Origin: Fulvia fulva
Taxonomy: Eukaryota > Ascomycota > Dothideomycetes > Mycosphaerellales > Mycosphaerellaceae
DNA length: 64,000 bases
Assembly (NCBI RefSeq): GCF_020509005.1
Contig: NC_063016.1
Location: 868,001 to 932,000 of the forward strand
Reading direction: 5' to 3'
Shown here: positions 46,353 to 56,413 of the stretch, piece after piece
Numbering within the stretch: the stretch's first letter is position 1
How the letters are laid out: every line of letters begins with the position of its first letter
The notes under the pieces: model-generated
What the model saw: the letters and a program-made list of their open reading frames with translations, nothing else
Databases searched by the model: none
What the model was told of the DNA's origin: nothing
Translations under genes and position numbers: made by a program

Positions 46353-47563
46353 GTTCCGTAAGCTCCTTAGCTATAGGTAGTTTACGAGATAGTATATCCG
46401 GTCCGGAGTACTTCTTCCTATCAATATGCCTTACTTTAAAGGTAAATAGCCGGATCTAAGTAACCTACCTTACTATTATAGAGTTTAGAATGTCGGATAC
46501 TAGCCGATTCAACTACTATACTAGCGTTTTAGTATTAACTTCGAGGATAAAGTCTACTCCTACGAGGTAGCGCTATACCTTCTTAAGGCCCTTTACTACT
46601 CTAAGGCACTCCCGCTTTCCTATATCGTACTTAGCCTCGTTTACGTTCTAGGTACCGCTCTTATACCTTACTAGGTGTCTTTATCGAGTGTTGTCTAGTA
46701 ATTCCTACGATATTATATAACCCTACCTAATGCTACTCGTATTAATAGAAACGAAGATCCTACTAGCTCCTAGGGCGTAGGAGATAGTTACTAACGCTAG
46801 TACTATTACTAAGAATCTTACTAGGTTCTCTTTCGAGAACTGCTTATTCTTAGTCTAGATAAACTCGACGTCCTTCCTTAAAAGCTTATATATTAGCCGA
46901 GCGACGATTACGAACTAGGGGACCTAAATCCGGAAGTATATATAGATCCTAATATAAACTCGAACGTCCTTTACGTACTTTAGGGTTAGCTAGTTCAAGA
47001 TCTTAGCTACTACCTTAGGATCTAGATAGCGGCCGCTCGGGCTAGTAATATAGCCTACGATCTTTAGGGTCTTATAAAGCCACTACGACTTCTCTCCTAC
47101 GACTACCGCTCCGGCCCTCTCTAGGTCCGTAAGAACAAGATTAAGGGACATAATATATTCTACGACCTATCGTCGAAGGCTAGGCTCTACCTTAGCGTTA
47201 CTATAGTCCTTAGTAGGACCTTTTACGCCGATATCGTTAAGAAATAGTCTTACTCGGTAAGAAATATAGTCTATTAACACCTTAGTTACTACCCGTACGA
47301 ACTAAGTAACTAAGTTCGTCGTACCCTATAGTAACGTTATGTGCCGTATAAGCCTAAGAGGCGTTATAAAGGCCGTTAAGTCTCGGCTGCTTTCGTTAAG
47401 CGTAATCTAGTCGTACCCCGAAAATAAGTCTACTAAAGAGGCTACTCTACACCTAGTAAAGTCTTCCGAGAACCCGTCCGTATCTAGGGGAATGTTCGTA
47501 TCCCTTATCGTTACCTCGTTTAAGAGTATAGCGGAGTTAATCAACCTATATAGTATAGCTTTG
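46353..47563 (-). mobile_element. Gypsy element E: RT and RNase H, RIP-mutated
   Basis: Read on the complement from 47,563 down, this gives reverse transcriptase (SLVDLFSGYD; catalytic motif at 47233-47244 now FLND, an Asp-to-Asn change in a TG context) and RNase H ending SGPDILSRKLP near 46,400. This RT type is a common fungal gypsy lineage. The expected next domain, integrase core, is missing; element B and then A intervene, and E resumes only at the integrase end at 18,536. Confidence 0.75.
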
Positions 47564-47578
47564 CTATTTAGCTCGACC

Positions 47579-50500
47579 GCAACTTATAGAGGACGCAAAA
47601 AGCATAGAAACTAACGATCAGCTCCCTTACCGGTCTCTATAGGTAATGATTACTTAGCTACGTACGGCGCTTGTACTGTCGTATCACCGAGGGCAACAAG
47701 AAATGAGGACGACGTCCTAGGCGATTAGTAAGGCCACCCGGAATCAACACCCCTATAGCTAGGCATCGGTCGCGGCATCGATACTAGGCCCCCGCCCAAC
47801 GCACGATGTAGTTACGATCCGCATTGTAGCAAAGGAAGACTAGGCCGAAGTTGCGAAGCTATCGAACAAGGAGCTCGCCTAACGAATTAACCAACCAGGG
47901 GTAGTCGTAGTGAACTAACAGTCTAACGGCACTCTACAGATCTATACTAGCTCTGCTACTGCTAGGAGGCACCTAGAGGCACAGCTACAGTAGGCATCTA
48001 AGGTTGCGGCATTAGCGAAGGTCTTAACGAAACAATTCACGATCCTAGTCTACGACATGCCTAAGGAGTTTGACCTAACTAACCAGGGTCACCTACGCGC
48101 TCTCTAAGAGGACAACCCGGTCACTCTTAACTCTCTAATCCAGAAGGCGACTTGGCTCTATAGGAAATGGCCAGAAGGCAAGAAGGCCTCGGCGCTAATA
48201 GTATAGCTACAAGACGCGAAAGCGGCGGATCTAGCGATAGAACAAGGCCTAGTCTAGCAATATAGCCTCAAGATAGTAGAAAAGCACTCCTCATCCTTTC
48301 GTGTCCTCTAATGCTTCAAATGCCAACAGTATAGACACCAAACCTATACGTGCATAAACAAGTAGGCCTGCTCGAACTATGTAGGAGACCATATGTCTAG
48401 GGACTGTACATCGACTACGAGACGGTGCGCGAACTGTCCGGGGCACCACCTATCGTATAGTGCGGAATGCCTATAGCGGAAACTAGCGAAAAACAAGGCA
48501 ATCACAAACAGAACCGTCGCCCTAAGATTCTACGGCGACCGTAAGGCTAGCCTATACCGGAACCAACTAGCGGCGGTCGGGCACAAGCGCCCTAGGGCCG
48601 AGAACGATATAAAGGATGCGTAGCCTAGGGCGTACGGGAGGCCACGTGCTCTGCTAGCTACGGCGAGGGAATCTAACCAGGCCCGGCTCCCCTTTAGTAT
48701 ACAGCCGATAGGCGTAGACTAGGACGTACAGGGCAGTAGGACACAGGACGATATAGAGGAAATGATTGTCGATGCCGATGACTAGCCTCGACACGCTTAA
48801 CATCATCTAGTATAACGTCAACCATAGCAAGGATATAGTCCAGAACCATTTCCTACACGAGGCGGACCCGCGCGTCCACCACGTCCTTACAATCCAGGAG
48901 CCATAGATTAACCCGCACCATAAGAGACCAACGACCTGCAAGTCACTAGGCTATACGACATGCCTACGAGGCGACGGCAGACCCCGCACGTGCTTCTATG
49001 TCAGCAAGGACATACTAGAATCCGACTGGGAGGTAGTGTACTACGCAGACGAAGAAGGCGGGGGCGATATTACCTCCCTCTACGTAGGTAGCACCTAGAT
49101 ACATAACCTATATATGCAACCGCTAGCCTCGAGGTCTAGCCGCGACCTAGGGGTCTGCAGACACCTAGACAGTGCGCTTAAGAGACAAGGGTGCCACATC
49201 GTAGTAGGAGACTTCAACATATACCACCCTTCCTAGGAAAGCCTTATGCAGCCGCACCCTATAGCCGACGAAGTACTCGACTTGATGGCGAGCAACGCAA
49301 TTGCCCTTAATACCCCGAAGGACCTAGGCACCTAGAAGAGAGGGGGACTCTAAGGCACGATCGACCTCTCCTAGATCTTAGATAGCCACTACTACACGGT
49401 AACCTACTATAGGATCGAACATGAACTCGAGGCGTCGTCAGACCACATGCTAGTCAGGACCTCTATTGCGACACAGATACAACGCACACTAGCGAGAACC
49501 CCTAAGCCAAACTGGGGAAAGGCCTACTAGGCCAACATCTAGGCGTACCTCGATGACTCTAAGAGGCTAGTCCAGATCGCGTAGTAGCAATACAACAGTA
49601 AAGACGAGATAGACGAAGCAGTCTAGGGGTTGACAGACGAAATAAGAAAAGCGACCTCACTTCACGTTCCGCTTGCCTAACCAACGATATAGTCCAAACC
49701 ATACTAGACGCCGGAGTGCACTACGGTAGTAAGAGAAGCAAGGAGAGCCCGCCGGGTGTGGACGAGCAGCTATAGCGAGGAGGCCTAGAACGTATACAGG
49801 GAGGCATGCCAACAGAAGAAAGCCATAATACGGAGGGAGAAAGCAGTCGGCTGGAGGGCCATAGTAGAAGAAATCGCCGGCAAGCCAGAGAGGATGTAGA
49901 AGCTAGCGAAATGGGCCCGACAGGACCCTACACAGGGCCCCTCCTTCTCTATCCCAGCGCTACAATCGCCTAGTGGCCCGGTTAGCGACCCCGAGGCCAA
50001 GGCGCGTCTACTAGCTAGCAAGTTCTTCCCACCCCTAGTCGAGGCTGATCTAAGCGACATAAACAGCTCTACTCCCCTAGCCCCTAGCATCGCGGTCTAA
50101 TAGGAGGTGTCCGAGGGAGAAGTTACCGCTGTACTAAGGAAGTTGCCGGCGAAGAAAGCCCCGGGGCCGGATGGGATCCCAAACGAGCTACTAAAGAAGT
50201 GTAGAGATCAACTAGCCCTAGCAGTTGTAGCGATCTTCAACGCCTACCTACAGACCGGATACTACCCGATAGCTTTTAAACAATCGACGACAGTGGTCCT
50301 ACGTAAGCCGCAGAAGGAAGACTATACGCAGGTGAAGTCGTACCGCCCAATTGCGCTCCTTAACACTCTTGGGAAGGCGCTTAAGAAGCTGGTTGCAACG
50401 AGACTCTCCGAGGCGGTAGAGGAACACTCCCTACTCCCGGACACCTAGATAGGTGCGCGCCTATAGCGATCGACGCTATCCGCGATGGAACTTATCACCT

Positions 50501-52266
50501 CTTAGGTAAAGGCTATCTGGTATAAGAATAGGGACAAGGTGGCTTCCTTACTTAGCCTAGACATATCGGGAGCCTTCGACTACGTGTCACACCCGCGGCT
50601 TCTCTACATCCTAAGGTCGAAAGGACTCCCTAAGTGGCTTGTCAACTTCGTACGGTCCTACCTCCAAAACCGCAGTACGTCGATCCTAGTCGGCCAGTAC
50701 AGAAGCCCATTTCAAGCAGTCCACACTAGAATCCCGCAAGGCTTAACGCTAGCACCTATTCTGTTCCTCTTCTTTATAGCGACGCTGCTCCTAGCCCTAG
50801 AATCCTAGAACACCGCTGCGAGCGGCTTCGTAGACGACACAAACATCCTAGCGTAGTCTTCCTCGACTAAGGAGAACTATAGGCTACTAGAAGAGAAGCA
50901 CAAGATCTGCGAGGACTGGGCTAGGAGGCACGGGGCTCGGTTTGCCCTAGAAAAGTACAATCTGATACACTTTACGCGCCGGCCACGGTTCCACAATATG
51001 TAAGCTTCTATCTAGATACAGGGGCACACGACTAACCCGGCAAATCAGCTCAGGATCCTCGGACTATAGGTGGACCCGGCGCTACGGTAGAGGAAGCACG
51101 TATAGGCAATATTACGGAAAGCTGAACAGAATATAGCATTATACTAGAGGCTCACTACGTCTATATAGGGGGCGGACTTCCGGCAGTCACGACTTCTATA
51201 TACGGCTATTGTACGGCCAGTCCTTACCTATAGTAGCCAAGTGTGGTCCTTAGGCGAGAGGGCCTGCCTATCGAAGGGACTCGTCGCGCCGCTAGCGAAG
51301 ATCTAAAACTAATGCCTAAGGAAGGTCACCGGGGCATATAAGTCGACACTAACGAGGATGCTTAAGCACGAGACCGCTATACCGCCGATCGACCTATACA
51401 TCCAGGGACTACGGACCTCCTACTTAGGCAAGTCGGCACAGTACCTAGTACAGAAGGTCATCGCTAGTGTAGTCGTAAGGGCCCGCGAATCAGTACTAGC
51501 GTATAAGGGCATTCGACCCGGAAACGAGCCGAACTACCGGGCAAGGGACGAATAGCTAGCAACACAATGGGAAGGTGAGAAATCGTTTGTAGAGCAACTA
51601 TAGAAAGAGAGGTGGAACAACCAGGTTGTAGGGCATAGTGGACGCCCTTAGCTAGCGGGACAACCTAAGGAATGGTCAGCTACAAAATCCGCGGTCAAGC
51701 ACCCCCCGAAGCTCATCCACTACCGCCTTACGAGGGCATAGAGTAGCATAGCAACCCAACTGCGAAGCGAACACATCGGCCTCTAGGGGTACCTATTATA
51801 GAGGAAGGTCCTAGGATACACGAATACTAGCTGCCCCTACGGCTATCGCTCCTAGAACGTACGGCACGCACTCCTCGTCTGTCCGAGGTGGTCGCTAGGA
51901 AGGGGGGAGTGGATGGCAAAGGCGAGGAACCGGACGATTGGGGCACTTCTTAACAACGCTGAAGACCTACGGCGTATTACGAACTGGATACTAGAGAAGG
52001 GCTGGCTAGAACAGTACCGCCTAGTAGGAGCAGTGTAGGAAGAGAGGACACGACGCAGCGCGACGAGACCGGCTAGGAGCGGGGGCTAACGGGGTAGTGA
52101 CATAGACTACGTACGTTCAGAGGGAAAGCTAATCTAGACAAGGAGTAGTCGGGGGCGGGAAGGGTTTTCACCTATTCGGGTTTCCCTTTGTACATAACAA
52201 TAGATATATACCTACATAGGCCGGATAGGGTCCTAGAACAGGGGAATGACAAATCTATCTATCTAT
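47579..52266 (+). mobile_element. LINE copy 4, slightly 5'-truncated, lightly RIP-mutated
   Basis: It is flanked by an exact 15-bp duplication (47564-47578 and 52267-52281, CTATTTAGCTCGACC), inserted in element E's RT. It belongs to the same family as copies 1-3 but keeps many CA and TG sites. As a result, reverse transcriptase stretches are open over 50-110 codons (KKAPGPDGIPNELLKK near 50,150; SLDISGAFDYVSHPRL near 50,550; FVDD at 50827-50838). It is still interrupted by TAG codons where CAG or TGG would be expected, so it is not functional. The ORF1 zinc knuckles are readable at 48,310-48,460. Confidence 0.85.
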
Positions 52267-52281
52267 CTATTTAGCTCGACC

Positions 52282-53460
52282 TTCTTCGCTACTAAGAACT
52301 AAGCATTCGTATAAGCACCTTGACTATACTTAAGAATTCTGTTCTTAATTCGAGCGCGGATTATCTATTCTATAATCGCTCGTAAGCTTAGGTATAACCG
52401 AATGTTCCGCGCCTACTACGGTTTATACGTAATCGTTATAATCTTCTAAGGAGGCATAACATTATGTCTAATCTGCCGTATATAGCTAAAATCCTACGCT
52501 AGGACACCTTCTTAGTTAAAGAGTAGGACAGTATCCTTACTATATAATATCGTTAAGAACATACCTATAAAGCGAGCTTAATAATTATCCCGAAAGACTT
52601 CTTTATTAGCGCCTTCTTTCTCGTCTTTATAGGTAGCGACATAACTCGTACGGACTTTAGTCCCTTCTTAGCTAGCTAACTTACGGACGGTAGTAAGCTT
52701 AGACTATAGATTAGGTGTATTTACTACTCTTCTAAACAAGGTAGTTTTAAACTAGCGACTATACCGAAACTAGTCCCGGGTATTAACGTTTAGAAACGTA
52801 GTCTAAAGAATTTGATTAATCTAATAGGTCACTCCCTCCTCCTTAGTAACGGGCCTATCTCCTATACCGTACTATCGGACGTAGTTATTAATCCTTATCG
52901 TCTTTGTATTCTATAACCGTTTACGCTATACGAATAGGGCATTAATAGGCCCTACCGGCTGTTCCGAGGGCGTAGGCCTTAACTTAGCTCGAGGCTTAGG
53001 TGTCCTTCTAAGAGTCTCCCCTAACGCTACCGTTAACTAGCTTCTACTAGCCCTAGAACCGGCGTCTCTAATTATCTCTACCTCCTACTAACCGAGTTCT
53101 TCCTACCGGATCTCCTCTTCGAGTTCTTATTGTATAGCTTTAGCGGCCTCGGCTCGTACCCTTAATACCTATATACTAGACCTAGTTCGAGGGTTCGGGT
53201 TCTTTATGATTCCTACTAGAGCTTTGCCTCGAGATTTGTTACTCTAGATTAGGTAGGCCTTAACCTTAAACTCGTCGTAGTTTATAATCCTATACCCTTT
53301 TAGAGCCGGTTTATCTTCTTCCTTAAACTAGATCTAGTAACTAATAATATAGACGACTAACCACCCTAGTAAGCAAGGGCGCGCCTAGTGACCTTAGGAT
53401 AGCTTACGCGTAGGCATATATACTTGCCGGTCCGCGGGCCGTAAAATATATATAGTGATC
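52282..53460 (-). mobile_element. Gypsy element E: sequence upstream of RT, RIP-mutated
   Basis: On the complement this continues element E on the 5' side of LINE copy 4. Read through stops it gives a charged segment (EAAKAIQ, ELEEEIR near 53,130) and then the region leading into RT (VRTSYVATYKDEKE near 52,640; RIKNRILKYSQGAY near 52,350). No open frame survives and I found no clear gag or 5' LTR. Confidence 0.6.
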
Positions 53461-53600
53461 CTAAAAGATAATAAATCTGAAATTTTCAGATTCCTGTATT
53501 TTCGCCTTATAGAGAGATTCTTCGTAAATCCTAGCTTCCTACTAAGGTCGCCTCCTAGCTATATATATCTTAGTAGTACCCCTATATACCCCTACTACGC
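53461..53600. other. Patch of weaker RIP with a near-palindrome
   Basis: This short AT-rich stretch keeps CA and TG (AATCTGAAA-T-TTTCAGATT at 53474-53492, 9-bp arms). It lies between the integrase fragment F and element E and may mark an old element boundary. Confidence 0.4.
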
Positions 53601-54331
53601 AATTAACCGTTAAAGGTTAACGAGATTCGACGCGTAAATTTTAGGGTCTAAAGGGGCCCTTAGCTCGTTTATAATATCTAAGATCTTCTCTACCTTATAT
53701 ATATATATAGGTGTTACGACTATGTTAGCGACTATATCGGCTTCGGTAGTATCGGGCTCGATAGTTATCGGCGGTAGTAGTACTAGATACTAGCCTTCGA
53801 GTAGTAGGAAGTCGGGATGATCGGCTCGCTAAAGTAACGAGGTATAAAAGTAGTTATCGAGTCCTACTATAGCGTTAGACAATCTTAGTTTATATAAGAG
53901 CTTAGCTAGTATAACTTCTATAATCTAGTACGGACTAGCGTATCTTCTATTAAGCTTCTTAGATAGTCGAGTCGTACGGATGTTCTTAGTACTTAGGTAT
54001 ACCTAGTCGCCTACTTTATAGTCTAGCGGGATACTTCGGTAGCGGTTTACTACTTTAGCTTAGAGAGCTTATAACATCCGTATATTTTCTTAAAGGTGCT
54101 TATAAAGGTCGTAAATCTAGCGTACAAAGGCTTTAGCCGATCGTATATCTAGTCGCTAGAGAGTAGTTAGTCCTCTATCTTTTCTAGCGCTTAGGTCTAC
54201 GCGCTCTATAAACTTAGGGTTATAGCCTAAAGTAGCGTAGAATAGTGACATACTAGTAGTTTTAGAAAGGTAGTTATTAATCGCGAACTAAGCTAGACAA
54301 AGCTATCCTACCTAGTTATCTTATACCTCGT
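53601..54331 (-). mobile_element. Gypsy fragment F: integrase C-terminal part
   Basis: Read on the complement through stops this gives integrase end sequence (SKTTSMSLFYATLGYNPKFI near 54,250; DYKVGD then VYLSTKNIRTTRLSKKLN near 54,000). It is similar in kind to, but not a copy of, the integrase end of E at 17.6-18.5 kb. The 5' side is cut by the LTR of element A copy 2. Either it is the 3' remnant of a separate element or it belongs with the RT at 52.3 kb in an unusual order. Confidence 0.6.
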
Positions 54332-54526
54332 TAATACGGACAAGGCGTAAGATAGGGCGTAAACGTATTAATACCTTAGAATCGAATAAGTTCTATAAAG
54401 AAGAGAAGATAAGAAAGTCGCGAAGCCGCGATAAAGTAAACGTCGAGGTTAGGGTCTAGGGTCCGGGCGCGCTAGCGCACTAGGTCACGTGATACTAAGT
54501 ATAGCCTTACGAGGTGAACCGTAACA
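54332..54526 (-). repeat. Element A copy 2, 3' LTR (195 bp)
   Basis: It is the reverse complement of the element A LTR, with the same ends and the same length as 18537-18731. The complement of the polypurine tract follows at 54530-54540. Confidence 0.9.
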
Positions 54527-54823
54527 CTACCCCCCTTCTTAAACCGCCGTACGCCCTCGTACGCGGAAACATATCGCCGTAGGATATATCCGTAAGGAAG
54601 GACCGTACTATTAGGAAGCGCTAGCTTACGTCGGGTTAACCGTAGAGAGACTATATATCTTACCGTAGTAAGCCGTAAGTCGAGTCTATATTATACCGTA
54701 GTATACCTTAGATAAGCTAACTATATATTAAGCCTTAGCTTGCCTTAAGTTATATCTATATTACGCGGGCGTCGTAGAGTCGACTATCGGTAACGATGTC
54801 TAGATCGTCTAATATCTAACCTT
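54527..54823 (-). mobile_element. Element A copy 2, 3' internal end
   Basis: It is the reverse complement of element A about 24,820-25,115 (3' untranslated region and polypurine tract), RIP-mutated. LINE copy 5 is inserted at 54,823; the element resumes at 59,973. Confidence 0.85.
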
Positions 54824-55063
54824 AAGCTCGGCCCATTCTACTATAGAAGCCAAAGGACGAGGACCATTCAATCGATAGCCCTTATCAAGACGAGCAATCT
54901 ACTCAAGCAGTAGCGACCCGCCTGCGCTGGCGGCGGCGCAATTGTGATACAAAAAAAAACCCCAAAACCGAGGTCCCCTTCCCCTGAAGGCAGACCCTAG
55001 AATTGCGGAGTTGCGGAGGACAACTGCCCAATTAGGAAGCGCGACCCCGAACAACAGCGAAGG

Positions 55064-56413
55064 ATGGCAACCAACGAGAGCCATAGCCTTGCGAACATTC
55101 TGCACCAAGAGTCAAACCGGGGAACAAACCAAGAAAAAACCCAGGACACAAGCCAAGGCCCACTATACAGAAAGCAGAGGCCAACGACAAACAACACAGC
55201 GTGGACGACCCTATATACGGAGGCGGAGAACTTACTAGGGGATGACGAACACCCAGCCCGGGCATATAAGAACACCATAGCACAGCTACTAGGAGCGCTA
55301 AAAGCGCTATCATACCAAATCCCGAAGACAATCCAACAAGTAACACAGAAGGCAGCCCAGAAACCAACTACATGGGCAACAGTAGCAGCAGGCAAGAATC
55401 AACCCCCTCCGAAGGAAAGTAAGGCGGTACGCCTATACATTACTGATCCGGCGGAGAAACAAGAAATCGCAGCCCTAACAAGCAAGGAGATTGTCGACAG
55501 AATCGGCCAAAAGGAGGTAGTTGGGGCGAGGGTAGAAGCAACAGGCGTAGTAAGACTCTTTACCGCACAAGAGTCTGATAGACGAAAGCTGGAGACCTAT
55601 AAGGAGTGGACTACTAAAGTCGCGAAGTCGGCACGAGTCTCCCACCAACAGTATACCGTCATCGCCCACGGGGTCCCTAGGACATTCAAGGTCGAAGACC
55701 TTCCCCACCTCCAAGTACAGAACCAGAACACCTCCCCAGGAGTACGACTAACGAAGGCGGCATGGCTGCACAAGACAGTAGACCGAGAAAAGACGCATTC
55801 ATCGCTTATTATTTGGGTAGAGACAGCGGAACAAGCTAACCAGATATTAGACAATGGGCTATTCTGGAACTGCGAGAGAATGGACACGGAGATCCATCAG
55901 AGCAGCCACAGGGTACTACAATGCTTCCAATGCCAACAGTACGGTCACATAGCCTCAAAATGCGGGGAGAAGACCCCAAGGTGTCCTCACTGCGCAGGCC
56001 CACACCAGGGAAGGGAATGCCCAAAAAAGGAGAGCAGGTGCGCATGCTGCGGCAGAAGGCACCCAGCGTATTCAAGCCAATGCCCGGCTAGAATAGCAGC
56101 ACAAGAACGAGCGAGACAAGCAAGGATCTCTACACCAGCTAGGTACCCCCAACGACAACAGGAGGGACCTACCGTGTACAAGGGCTTCGAGCCGAGCAAA
56201 AGGAAGAGGGCAGAAGAGACGAACAAGGGAACCCAACCGCAAACGCATCCACCTCCCGGTCGGCCTCGACACCTTAACCGGGCAGCCAACGAACTAGGCC
56301 AAATGCGAATCTTTGGGGCGCCCCAGCGGCCCCAGGGCCAGCCGGACAGCGAGATACAGGCTCAGGAGACACAGCAGGTCAGCACGGAAATGGACCTCAC
56401 GGATAACGAATGA
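55064..56413 (+). CDS. LINE ORF1: gag-like zinc-knuckle protein (449 aa)
   Basis: This is the RNA-binding protein of the LINE, which coats element RNA in the ribonucleoprotein particle. The N-terminal 100 residues are polar. Residues 120-285 contain the folded RNA-binding portion (KAVRLYITDPAEKQEI; SLIIWVETAEQANQIL). Three zinc knuckles follow: C287-X2-C290-X4-H295-X4-C300, C307-X2-C310-X3-H314-X4-C319 and C326-X2-C329-X3-H333-X6-C340. The C-terminus is basic and Gln/Pro-rich. The ATG at 55064 is the first in a frame without interruption. The stop overlaps the ORF2 start as ATGA, suggesting ORF2 is translated by termination-reinitiation. No RIP-type stops occur. Confidence 0.9.
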   Translation: MATNESHSLANILHQESNRGTNQEKTQDTSQGPLYRKQRPTTNNTAWTTLYTEAENLLGDDEHPARAYKNTIAQLLGALKALSYQIPKTIQQVTQKAAQKPTTWATVAAGKNQPPPKESKAVRLYITDPAEKQEIAALTSKEIVDRIGQKEVVGARVEATGVVRLFTAQESDRRKLETYKEWTTKVAKSARVSHQQYTVIAHGVPRTFKVEDLPHLQVQNQNTSPGVRLTKAAWLHKTVDREKTHSSLIIWVETAEQANQILDNGLFWNCERMDTEIHQSSHRVLQCFQCQQYGHIASKCGEKTPRCPHCAGPHQGRECPKKESRCACCGRRHPAYSSQCPARIAAQERARQARISTPARYPQRQQEGPTVYKGFEPSKRKRAEETNKGTQPQTHPPPGRPRHLNRAANELGQMRIFGAPQRPQGQPDSEIQAQETQQVSTEMDLTDNE

